Positions 1-5,693 of a stretch of 5,722 nucleotides of DNA are shown piece after piece. Position numbers and translations under genes: made by a program. Within the stretch, counting starts at the first letter, position 1, and every line of letters begins with the position of its first letter. The notes beneath the pieces are model-generated. The model was given only the letters and a program-made list of their open reading frames with translations, ran no database searches and was not told where the DNA came from. Source of the DNA: an uncultured Lachnospiraceae bacterium (GTDB lineage Bacteria > Bacillota_A > Clostridia > Lachnospirales > Lachnospiraceae); NCBI GenBank assembly GCA_947177885.1, contig CAMWWF010000207.1, forward strand, positions 1 through 5,722, written 5' to 3'.

Positions 1-1
1 A

Positions 2-190
2 CAGAAGATTGATGTGAAACGGCAGGAGTTGGAGTTGCTGGAGGCACAGATCGAGGAAGAACATCTCAGGACTTTGGGGATAGAGGAATTTGCAAAGGAA
101 GTCCAGACCAAGGGCTATATTGAGAATATTGCAAGGGAAAAGCTGGGGCTGGTTTATGAAGGTGAGATTCTTTTTAAGCAGGATGACTGA
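2..190 (+). CDS. divIC: Septum formation initiator DivIC/FtsB family, C-terminal part (5' end outside window)
   Basis: Only the last 62 codons are present; the reading frame is open from base 2 and stops at TGA 188-190. The visible protein starts with a charged, heptad-like helix (around residues 1-25 of the fragment, rich in E, L, Q and K), which fits the coiled coil of DivIC/FtsB proteins. It ends with the family's characteristic block YIENIAREKLGLVYEGEILF. Members are small bitopic membrane proteins with a short cytoplasmic N-terminus, one transmembrane helix and an extracytoplasmic coiled coil. They pair with FtsL and DivIB/FtsQ in the divisome. The N-terminus and membrane helix lie upstream of the window. 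The position just before spoIIE matches B. subtilis divIC, where an S1-domain gene (yabR) intervenes; that gene is absent here. The family is clear; the choice of DivIC over FtsB as a name rests on phylum and gene order. Confidence 0.9.
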   Translation, partial: QKIDVKRQELELLEAQIEEEHLRTLGIEEFAKEVQTKGYIENIAREKLGLVYEGEILFKQDD

Positions 191-206
191 TCATCCTGCT
201 TTTTTT
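176..206 (+). terminator. Intrinsic terminator of the divIC transcript, overlapping its stop codon
   Basis: Arms 176-186 and 191-201 pair over 11 bp without mismatch (core AGCAGGATGA / TCATCCTGCT) around the 4-base loop CTGA (187-190). The 3' arm runs directly into a T tract at 200-206. The loop contains the divIC TGA (188-190), so the last codons form the 5' arm. This should separate divIC transcription from the downstream spoIIE promoter. Confidence 0.88.
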
Positions 207-212
207 GTCGCA
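204..212 (+). promoter_or_regulatory. Candidate Spo0A box (8/9), distal
   Basis: TTTGTCGCA matches the 0A-box consensus TTTGTCRAA at 8 of 9 positions. It begins inside the T tract of the divIC terminator. Its centre is 35 bp upstream of the centre of the perfect box at 239-247 and in the opposite orientation. Assignment is by motif and context only. Confidence 0.4.
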
Positions 213-238
213 AAACTTTAAGGAAAAGGCTTCGTTGT

Positions 239-247
239 TTTGACAAA
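239..247 (-). promoter_or_regulatory. Candidate Spo0A box (perfect) overlapping the -35
   Basis: The + strand reads TTTGACAAA, whose complement TTTGTCAAA is a perfect match to the 0A-box consensus TTTGTCRAA. It covers the whole TTGACA -35 hexamer (240-245). In B. subtilis, Spo0A~P boxes overlapping or adjoining the -35 of spoIIG and spoIIE let the regulator activate sigma-A polymerase at promoters with over-long spacers. The same geometry here supports a Spo0A-controlled spoIIE. Part of the match is automatic because TTGACA itself contributes to it. Confidence 0.6.
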
Positions 248-272
248 AAATGTTTTGTCTCCTTTTTATAAT
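240..272 (+). promoter_or_regulatory. spoIIE promoter: perfect sigma-A hexamers with a 21-bp spacer
   Basis: TTGACA at 240-245 and TATAAT at 267-272 are both perfect sigma-A hexamers, but the spacer 246-266 is 21 bp instead of 17. No alternative -35 exists at 16-18 bp from this -10. As recalled from the literature, the B. subtilis spoIIE promoter also has good hexamers 21 bp apart and depends on Spo0A~P. Transcription would start near 277-280, leaving a leader of about 75 bases before the spoIIE start. A 7-bp inverted repeat, GACAAAA (242-248) and TTTTGTC (253-259), lies over the -35 and spacer. Confidence 0.75.
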
Positions 273-339
273 GGAAACTGTTTCGCCGGGAAGCAAAAGA
301 ATTTTCTTCGGACAGCGGGGCAGAAGTTTTTTGGGAAAT

Positions 340-346
340 GGAGGAG
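340..346 (+). promoter_or_regulatory. Ribosome binding site that fixes the spoIIE start at GTG 356
   Basis: GGAGGAG sits 9 bases upstream of the in-frame GTG at 356. The longer in-frame ATG at 338 overlaps this motif and has no comparable purine-rich site at a useful distance upstream, so the GTG is preferred. Confidence 0.7.
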
Positions 347-355
347 TATTGTGAC

Positions 356-1594
356 GTGATAACAGGGCAGGAGCTGATAGGACATTACAGGGGGAAGAGA
401 ACCACGGACAGACGGCTTCGGGAGGAGGAGCTTCGTACAGCGCAGGTGTCTGACCTGTGCAGAAGAAAACTGTTAAATTATGCGGATACTTTTAATGAGC
501 TTTCCAGAAGCTATGACGGGGAATTTCAGCCCATATGGAGTGACAGACAGAAGCTGCTGTCGGAGAGACGTCTATGGGAGAACCGTCAGATCATTAGAGA
601 GCACTTGACCGAGATGGCGAAGATCATGACGGAGGTGGCCAGTGAAGTCGTGTGCTTTTGCCCTATGGAGGAGAGGAAGAAACGTATACTGACCATGGCG
701 TTAAAGGATGAGGGTATCCATGTGGAGAATCCCAGTTATCTTCCCCGGATTTCCGGAAAGCAGGCTGTAGTGCTGACCCTGCGCACAGAGGTAAAGGGAG
801 GGATTTCTGCGGAGGAAGTGGCGGATATGGTCTCTGTGATCCTGGACAGGCGGTTTCAATTGTCTGTCACTAGTCCGTGCAGAATAGAGCGGGAGCCCCA
901 CAGCTTTATCTTGGAAGAAGAAGCAGAGTATCAGGTGCTCACCGGATTTTCCCGGGCTACGAAAGAGAATGAGACCATATCCGGAGATAACTTTGCTGTC
1001 ATAGAGGCGGAAAAGGGCAGAGTTACCGTTATGCTGTCCGACGGTACGGGATCCGGGGAAAAGGCGGGAAAGGACAGCGAACGTGTGCTGGATCTGATGG
1101 AAAAGATGCTGGAAGCAGGCTACAGCATTGACGGAGCTGTAAACCTGGTCAATACGGCGCTGTTTATCACTGGTGAAGACCGCAATCATCCCACGCTGGA
1201 TATCTGCGATATAGATCTCTATGGGGGAAACTGTCTGCTGTACAAGGCGGGAGGTGCGGTTACCTTTTTAAAGCGGGAGGACAAGGTGGAGCAGCTGAAA
1301 GCCGGCACGCTGCCATTGGGCATATTTCAACAGGTAGATATACCGTCCATAGAGAGACAGCTTCAGGACGGGGACTATCTCATCATGGTCTCGGACGGTG
1401 TGATCGACGCGCTTAAGGGGCTCGACTATGAAAATACATTGGAGGAGGCAATCTCCGGTATCCGGGAGCAGAATCCCGGTGAGATCGCGGAGAAGATCCT
1501 GCGCATGGTGATCTGTGCCGGAGGCGGGCATATACTGGATGATATGACGGTGGGCGTTATCGGAATTTGGGAAAGTTCGGTTTCTTCCTCTTGA
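356..1594 (+). CDS. spoIIE: Stage II sporulation protein E, PP2C-type phosphatase, short form without membrane domain
   Basis: SpoIIE dephosphorylates the anti-anti-sigma factor SpoIIAA-P, freeing sigma-F in the forespore. The predicted protein has 412 residues from GTG 356 (418 if ATG 338 is used). Residues about 1-205 are a charged, largely helical segment (block NYADTFNELSRSY) resembling the C-terminal part of the SpoIIE linker. Residues 206-410 are the PP2C domain: GDNF (D211), SDGTGSG (D229), SDGVID (D347) and DDMTV (D395, D396). The metal-binding aspartates expected of the family are therefore present. B. subtilis SpoIIE is 827 residues with about ten N-terminal membrane helices. No hydrophobic helix is visible here, and the gene starts just after its own promoter, so this is a short gene, not a sequence cut by the window. 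Gene order (divIC before, tilS-hpt-ftsH after) supports SpoIIE over a generic RsbU/RsbP-like PP2C. It is likely under Spo0A control. tilS follows after 31 bases with no terminator. Confidence 0.88.
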   Translation: MITGQELIGHYRGKRTTDRRLREEELRTAQVSDLCRRKLLNYADTFNELSRSYDGEFQPIWSDRQKLLSERRLWENRQIIREHLTEMAKIMTEVASEVVCFCPMEERKKRILTMALKDEGIHVENPSYLPRISGKQAVVLTLRTEVKGGISAEEVADMVSVILDRRFQLSVTSPCRIEREPHSFILEEEAEYQVLTGFSRATKENETISGDNFAVIEAEKGRVTVMLSDGTGSGEKAGKDSERVLDLMEKMLEAGYSIDGAVNLVNTALFITGEDRNHPTLDICDIDLYGGNCLLYKAGGAVTFLKREDKVEQLKAGTLPLGIFQQVDIPSIERQLQDGDYLIMVSDGVIDALKGLDYENTLEEAISGIREQNPGEIAEKILRMVICAGGGHILDDMTVGVIGIWESSVSSS

Positions 1595-1625
1595 TTTTTT
1601 GGCGGTCATGGTTTAAATTTGTCAT

Positions 1626-3077
1626 ATGAGCATACGGCAGAATACGGAGGAAAAGGTGTTTTCCTATATGGAACGGCATCATATGATCAGCCCTCATGAC
1701 CATGTTGTGATGGGGGTGTCCGGAGGGGCAGACTCGGTTTGCCTCTTATTTGTATTGTTGAAATATTCCGAAAGTGTGCCGCTGGAATTGTCGGTAGTCC
1801 ATGTGAACCATGGGATCCGCTGTGATGCGGTGCGGGATGCCGAATATGTGGAAAAGCTGTGCGCGGAGAGGAAAATCCCTTATTATCTCATGGAAGCGGA
1901 TGTAAGGGGCTATTCGGAACAGGAGAAATGCTCTCAGGAAGATGCGGGGAGAAGGCTCCGGTATGAAGCTTTTCATAAGGTGGCGGAGAGGATCGGGGCA
2001 GAGAAGATCGCTGTGGCTCATAATTGTAATGACAGAGCGGAAACAATGCTTTTTCACCTGTTCCGGGGAAGCGGCTTAAAAGGTATGTGCGGTATCCGCC
2101 CTGTGCGCCGGAAGATCATAAGGCCTGTTTTATGCCTGGAGCGGACGGAAATAGAAGATTACCTGAGGAAAAGGCAGATATCCTGGTGTACGGACAGTAC
2201 CAACGGGACGGACGATTATGCCAGAAACCGTATCAGGCATCATATCCTGCCCTACGTGGAGGAGGAACTTGTGCGGGGCTGCGTGGCACACATGTCGCGG
2301 ACGGCGGATATCCTGACGGAGACGGAGGAGTATATGAGGCAGCAGACGCAGGAGGCGAGAGAAAGCTGCGTGGAGGAGCGGCCGGGGCGGTTTGAACTTT
2401 CCGTGGAAGTCTTTTGTAAACTTCATCCTGCCATTCAGAAGAGGCTGCTTCACCTTTTGGCGGAAGAGCTTTCGCCCACGGGAAAGGATATTCTGGCTGT
2501 TCATATTGCGGATATCCTGCAGCTTTTTAAGGAGACGGGAAACAGGAGAGTGAGCCTGCCGATGGAAATGGTTGCGGTTCGCAGTTATACAAAGGTGATT
2601 TTAGGTAAGAATAGAAAGTATGTGCGGCCGTCCCTCGGATATTCCGTTTCCAGAGAACGGCTTGCGGAAGGAGAGCTTCAAATGGATCTGGGCGGGAGCG
2701 GGCTGTTGGAGTTTACATTGCTTTCCGGCAGACAATATGAAGAAGTTCCCAGAAATCAGTATACGAAATGGTTTGATTATGATAAAATAGAGAAATCGAT
2801 ATATATCCGATATCGGGAAACGGGAGACTTTCTGAGTATTGCTGACGGACATGGTCAGATCATTCATAAATCGCTCAAGGACTATATGATCACGGAAAAG
2901 ATACCGCGGGAAGACAGGGAGGCCCTCCCGCTGCTGACGGAAGGAAGCCATGTGTTATGGATCGTTGGCGGCAGGATCAGTGAATACTATAAGGTGGACA
3001 GGAATACAAAGCGTATTCTGCAGGTACAATTAAAGAAGGGCTGCTCCGGCAGCGAAACGGAGGATGAAGATGAGTGA
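1626..3077 (+). CDS. tilS: tRNA(Ile)-lysidine synthase TilS
   Basis: TilS ligates lysine to C34 of the CAU-anticodon tRNA-Ile using ATP, so that it reads AUA; the enzyme is essential in most bacteria. The protein has 483 residues. The N-type ATP pyrophosphatase P-loop SGGADS lies at 32-37. The second signature HNxxDxxET is at 132-140 (H132, N133, D136, E139, T140) and is followed by LFRGSGLKG. RPVL and CTDSTN blocks and RNRIRHHILP complete the catalytic domain. A middle helical substrate-binding region and a TilS C-terminal domain follow (RYRETGD at 395-401, then KDYMITEKIPR and an RISEYYKV block). The length suits the long TilS form of Firmicutes. No ribosome binding site precedes ATG 1626. 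GTG 1656, with GGAGG at 1646-1650 five bases upstream, would remove 10 residues and still leave a normal N-terminus. The gene overlaps hpt at its 3' end and is probably cotranscribed with spoIIE and hpt. Confidence 0.95.
   Translation: MSIRQNTEEKVFSYMERHHMISPHDHVVMGVSGGADSVCLLFVLLKYSESVPLELSVVHVNHGIRCDAVRDAEYVEKLCAERKIPYYLMEADVRGYSEQEKCSQEDAGRRLRYEAFHKVAERIGAEKIAVAHNCNDRAETMLFHLFRGSGLKGMCGIRPVRRKIIRPVLCLERTEIEDYLRKRQISWCTDSTNGTDDYARNRIRHHILPYVEEELVRGCVAHMSRTADILTETEEYMRQQTQEARESCVEERPGRFELSVEVFCKLHPAIQKRLLHLLAEELSPTGKDILAVHIADILQLFKETGNRRVSLPMEMVAVRSYTKVILGKNRKYVRPSLGYSVSRERLAEGELQMDLGGSGLLEFTLLSGRQYEEVPRNQYTKWFDYDKIEKSIYIRYRETGDFLSIADGHGQIIHKSLKDYMITEKIPREDREALPLLTEGSHVLWIVGGRISEYYKVDRNTKRILQVQLKKGCSGSETEDEDE
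3059..3063 (+). promoter_or_regulatory. Ribosome binding site of hpt inside the tilS 3' end
   Basis: GGAGG lies 6 bases before ATG 3070. It directly abuts the other in-frame ATG (3064), which therefore cannot use it. The arrangement, with start and stop overlapping in ATGAGTGA, suggests translational coupling to tilS. Confidence 0.75.
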
Positions 3078-3594
3078 ACATGTGAAAGTACTTTTGTCGG
3101 AGGAAATGGTAGATGCACGCATCCAGGCTATCGGCGAACAGATCAGCAGGGATTATGCCGGGAAGCAGGTACATCTGATCTGTGTCCTGAAAGGAGGCAG
3201 CTTCTTTATGTGTGAGCTTGCCAAGAGGATTACCGTGCCGGTGTCTCTTGACTTTATGTCTGTGTCAAGCTACGGCAGTGATACCAAATCCAGCGGGGTG
3301 GTAAAGATCGTGAAGGATCTGGACGAATCCCTGAAGGATAAGCATGTGATCGTGGTGGAAGATATCGTGGACAGTGGAAGGACCTTAAGCTATCTGTTGG
3401 AGATGCTCCAGGACAGGGGCCCGGCTTCTCTTCGCCTGTGTACTCTTTTGGACAAACCTGACAGACGTGTCAAAGATGTGTTTGTGGATTATACGGGATT
3501 CGAGATCCCTGATCAGTTTGTAGTGGGCTATGGCCTTGATTACAATCAGAGGTATCGCAATCTGCCTTATATAGGGGTAGTGGAATTCGATTAG
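3070..3594 (+). CDS. hpt: Hypoxanthine phosphoribosyltransferase
   Basis: This purine-salvage enzyme joins hypoxanthine (and often guanine) to PRPP, giving IMP or GMP; it is cytosolic. The predicted protein has 174 residues, normal for bacterial HPRT. It shows the LKGG loop (40-43), an SSYGSDTKSSG segment typical of the flexible active-site loop, and the PRPP-binding motif EDIVDSGRT (97-105). It also shows the LLDKP block with the purine-contacting lysine, and the base-binding C-terminal segment VGYGLDYNQRYRNLPYIG. The start at 3070 is chosen because its ribosome binding site is well spaced; using ATG 3064 adds two residues. The gene overlaps tilS by 8 bases. The tilS-hpt-ftsH order is the same in B. 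subtilis, where HprT and TilS have been reported to form a complex that activates ftsH transcription; whether that holds here is unknown. Confidence 0.96.
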   Translation: MSEHVKVLLSEEMVDARIQAIGEQISRDYAGKQVHLICVLKGGSFFMCELAKRITVPVSLDFMSVSSYGSDTKSSGVVKIVKDLDESLKDKHVIVVEDIVDSGRTLSYLLEMLQDRGPASLRLCTLLDKPDRRVKDVFVDYTGFEIPDQFVVGYGLDYNQRYRNLPYIGVVEFD

Positions 3595-3601
3595 CAAAAC
3601 G

Positions 3602-3631
3602 GTCCGGGGACAGTATGAGAACACCCCGGAC
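3602..3631 (+). repeat. GC-rich hairpin between hpt and ftsH
   Basis: GTCCGGGG (3602-3609) pairs perfectly with CCCCGGAC (3624-3631) around a 14-base loop. No T tract follows, so it does not look like an intrinsic terminator. It may be an mRNA processing or stability element, or a protein-binding site. It overlaps the palindrome at 3626-3638. Confidence 0.65.
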
Positions 3632-3638
3632 GGTCCGG
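3626..3638. repeat. Near-perfect palindrome upstream of ftsH
   Basis: CCGGAC-G-GTCCGG is a perfect 6-bp inverted repeat around one base, too tight to fold fully as RNA and more like a DNA dyad. The nonamer ACGGTCCGG occurs twice, at 3599-3607 and 3630-3638, exactly 31 bp apart, or about three helical turns. The palindrome lies 10 bases before the ftsH ribosome binding site. A regulatory role is inferred from position only. Confidence 0.5.
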
Positions 3639-3647
3639 AATATAAAT

Positions 3648-3653
3648 AGGAGG
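3648..3653 (+). promoter_or_regulatory. Ribosome binding site that fixes the ftsH start at GTG 3661
   Basis: A perfect AGGAGG lies 7 bases upstream of GTG 3661. The in-frame TTG at 3655 is only one base downstream of the motif and cannot use it. Confidence 0.85.
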
Positions 3654-3660
3654 CTTGCAA

Positions 3661-5469
3661 GTGAAGCAGAATGGCAGAGGATTTCATTCATATTTTGTAT
3701 TTATTTTGTTGCTGCTTATGGTGGTGGCCGTGCTCAGTACTCTGAGAAGCAGCGAGCAGGATTATTCGAGGGCTGAATTTATTGCCGATATAGAGAGCGG
3801 AAAGGTCACTGAGGTAGAGGTAAATCCCAACAGTGAGACTCCTACCGGCTACCTGAGGGTGGTGCTGAATGACGGTACGCTGAAGCGTCTCTATGTGACG
3901 GATATTATGGAGACGGAGCAGCTGGTCAGGGAATATGGCTTTGATCCTCTGGTCAAGGATGTACCCAGAGAGAGCTGGGTGCTGACCACGCTGGTGCCAC
4001 TGGTGGTGGTGCTGGCGGTGGGCGTGTTCATGTTCATGATGATGAATGCCCAGAATGCCGGCGGCGGTAACAGTAAGATGATGAATTTCGGCAAGAGCCG
4101 TGCAAGAGTATCGCTGGGAGATAAGAATATCACTTTTGCGCAGGTGGCAGGCCTAAAGGAGGAGAAGGAGGAACTGGAGGAAATCGTAGATTTTCTGAAG
4201 GAACCCGGAAAGTATACCAAAGTAGGGGCAAGGATTCCCAAAGGAGTACTTCTGGAAGGCCCTCCCGGCACCGGTAAGACATTGCTGGCGAAGGCGGTGG
4301 CGGGAGAAGCGGGAGTTCCCTTTTTCAGCATCTCCGGTTCGGATTTTGTGGAAATGTTTGTAGGTGTGGGTGCTTCCCGTGTCCGTGATCTGTTTGAGGA
4401 TGCCAAGAAGAATTCACCCTGTATCGTGTTTATCGATGAGATTGACGCAGTGGCCAGAAGACGCGGAACCGGTATGGGCGGAGGTCATGACGAGAGAGAG
4501 CAGACGCTGAATCAGCTGTTGGTTGAGATGGATGGATTTGGCGTCAATGAGGGCATTATCGTCATGGCGGCCACCAACCGTGTGGACATTCTGGATCCCG
4601 CCATTCTGCGGCCCGGGCGGTTTGACAGGAAGGTGGCGGTGGGCACTCCCGATGTGGGCGGGAGAGAAGACATTTTAAAGGTTCACGCGAAGAACAAGCC
4701 GCTGGGAGAAGATGTGGATCTGAAGCAGGTAGCTCAGACGACGGCAGGATTTACCGGGGCGGATCTGGAAAATCTGCTGAATGAGGCAGCCATCAATGCG
4801 GCAAAAAACAGGAAGGGTTATCTGACGCAGGAGGATATCCGCAAGGCTTTTGTCAAAGTGGGTATCGGTGCGGAAAAGAAGAGCCGTATCATTTCCGACA
4901 AGGAGAAACGGATCACTGCCTATCATGAGGCCGGACATGCGATCCTGTTCCATGTGCTGCCTGATGTGGGACCGGTCTATACCGTATCCATCATTCCCAC
5001 CGGTGTAGGCGCGGCTGGTTATACCATGCCCTTGCCCGAGAGAGATGAAATGTTCCGGACCAAGGGGCAGATGCTCCAGGATATCATGGTTTCTCTGGGA
5101 GGACGGATTGCGGAAGAAATTATTTTCAAGGATATTACCACCGGTGCTTCCAGTGATATTAAGAAGGCTACCAAGGTGGCGCGCAAGATGGTGACAAAAT
5201 TCGGTATGTCGGATAATATCGGTGTCATCTGTTACGATGATGATGACGATGAAGTCTTTATCGGGCGGGATCTGGCACACGCGAAGTCACACAGCGAATC
5301 TGTGTCCGGTGAAATAGACAGAGAGGTCAAGACCATCATAGACGACTGCTATGCCAGATCAAAGAAGATCATTCTGGAGTATGAACAGGTGCTGCACAGT
5401 TGCGCAAAGCTGTTGCTGGAAAAAGAGAAAATAGGCAGGGAAGAGTTTGAAGCACTGTTTTCTTGTTAA
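3661..5469 (+). CDS. ftsH: ATP-dependent zinc metalloprotease FtsH
   Basis: FtsH is a membrane-anchored hexameric AAA+ protease that degrades misfolded membrane proteins and specific regulators; in B. subtilis it is needed for sporulation and degrades SpoIIE. The predicted protein has 602 residues. Transmembrane helix 1 is at about 11-28, an extracytoplasmic domain at about 29-105, and helix 2 at about 107-128. The AAA+ module has Walker A GPPGTGKT (200-207), pore loop FVG (233-235), Walker B VFIDEID (256-262) and the second region of homology with arginines R317 and R320 in RPGRFDR. The M41 peptidase has HEAGH (422-426) and the likely third zinc ligand D499 in TGASSDI. All catalytic residues are intact. 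The C-terminus ends at EEFEALFSC with almost no tail; B. subtilis and E. coli FtsH extend some tens of residues further. A run of five aspartates (526-530) sits in the peptidase domain. No obvious promoter lies directly upstream. Confidence 0.98.
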   Translation: MKQNGRGFHSYFVFILLLLMVVAVLSTLRSSEQDYSRAEFIADIESGKVTEVEVNPNSETPTGYLRVVLNDGTLKRLYVTDIMETEQLVREYGFDPLVKDVPRESWVLTTLVPLVVVLAVGVFMFMMMNAQNAGGGNSKMMNFGKSRARVSLGDKNITFAQVAGLKEEKEELEEIVDFLKEPGKYTKVGARIPKGVLLEGPPGTGKTLLAKAVAGEAGVPFFSISGSDFVEMFVGVGASRVRDLFEDAKKNSPCIVFIDEIDAVARRRGTGMGGGHDEREQTLNQLLVEMDGFGVNEGIIVMAATNRVDILDPAILRPGRFDRKVAVGTPDVGGREDILKVHAKNKPLGEDVDLKQVAQTTAGFTGADLENLLNEAAINAAKNRKGYLTQEDIRKAFVKVGIGAEKKSRIISDKEKRITAYHEAGHAILFHVLPDVGPVYTVSIIPTGVGAAGYTMPLPERDEMFRTKGQMLQDIMVSLGGRIAEEIIFKDITTGASSDIKKATKVARKMVTKFGMSDNIGVICYDDDDDEVFIGRDLAHAKSHSESVSGEIDREVKTIIDDCYARSKKIILEYEQVLHSCAKLLLEKEKIGREEFEALFSC

Positions 5470-5519
5470 TTTTCACAAAAGAGAATTGTTAAAAATATAC
5501 AAAATAGAAGCACTGTTTT
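5449..5519 (+). repeat. Direct repeat of the ftsH 3' end beyond its stop codon
   Basis: The 13-mer GAAGCACTGTTTT occurs at 5449-5461, where it encodes the FtsH residues EALF, and again at 5507-5519 in the intergenic region. In the second copy the same codon phase reads EALFL followed by TAA. The copies are 58 bp apart. They may be the trace of a small tandem duplication across the gene end. The coordinates span both copies. Confidence 0.6.
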
Positions 5520-5536
5520 TGTAAAATTTGTGAAAA
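5470..5536. repeat. AT-rich nested inverted repeats after ftsH
   Basis: TTTTCACAAA (5470-5479) and TTTGTGAAAA (5527-5536) are a perfect 10-bp inverted repeat with 47 bases between. A shorter one, TACAAAA (5498-5504) and TTTTGTA (5517-5523), nests inside. The arms are AT-rich and no T tract follows, so termination here is unlikely. The biological role is unknown, and chance is plausible in such AT-rich sequence. Confidence 0.4.
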
Positions 5537-5640
5537 ATGGGAATAGCCAAAGCGGGATACAGATGGTATTATAATACTCGTAACCCCCCAATACATTATA
5601 TAGTTTTTTGCTATACCCCATAAGTAAGAAATACCTTCTC

Positions 5641-5675
5641 TAAAAAGGGCAGTCATCCCATGGCTGCTCTTTTTA
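5641..5675 (+). terminator. Strong intrinsic terminator downstream of ftsH, probably bidirectional
   Basis: Bases 5641-5656 pair with 5660-5675 over 16 bp (two G-T wobbles, at 5648/5668 and 5653/5663) around the loop CCC (5657-5659). The arms carry an A tract (5642-5646) and a T tract (5670-5674), so the structure can terminate in both directions. It lies 171 bases after the ftsH stop and is the only convincing terminator downstream of spoIIE, so the spoIIE-tilS-hpt-ftsH transcript probably ends here. The 5' arm can also pair with ACTGCCCT at 5675-5682. Confidence 0.88.
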
Positions 5676-5693
5676 CTGCCCTGAAAAAAAGTG

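Noticed and set aside
338..355. ATG 338 as the spoIIE start
   Set aside because: It overlaps the GGAGGAG motif that serves GTG 356 and has no ribosome binding site of its own at a usable distance.
2087..2395. 102-codon + strand open frame inside tilS
   Set aside because: It is an alternate frame within the TilS catalytic and linker region, has low-complexity glycine-rich composition and no conserved motif.
3891..4406. 171-codon open frame on the minus strand inside ftsH
   Set aside because: It lies opposite the AAA+ region of ftsH; its serine- and proline-rich composition is that of a reversed coding strand and no family is recognisable.
4675..5280. 201-codon open frame on the minus strand inside ftsH
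   Set aside because: It is antisense to the conserved peptidase part of ftsH, shows no recognisable domain and is explained by the codon use of the sense gene.
5486..5503. Possible Rex operator (TTGTTAA followed by ATACAAA)
   Set aside because: The left half fits TTGTTAA, but the right half matches TTAACAA at only 4 of 7 positions in AT-rich DNA, and the position after a gene end is wrong for a repressor.
5570..5575. TATAAT hexamer taken as a promoter
   Set aside because: No acceptable -35 lies 16-18 bp upstream and there is no extended -10 TG at the right distance, so it is not listed as a promoter and is kept only as part of a small-RNA finding.
5537..5623. 28-codon open frame after ftsH (MGIAKAGYRWYYNTRNPP...)
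   Set aside because: No ribosome binding site precedes the ATG, the product resembles no known peptide, and an open frame this short is expected by chance.
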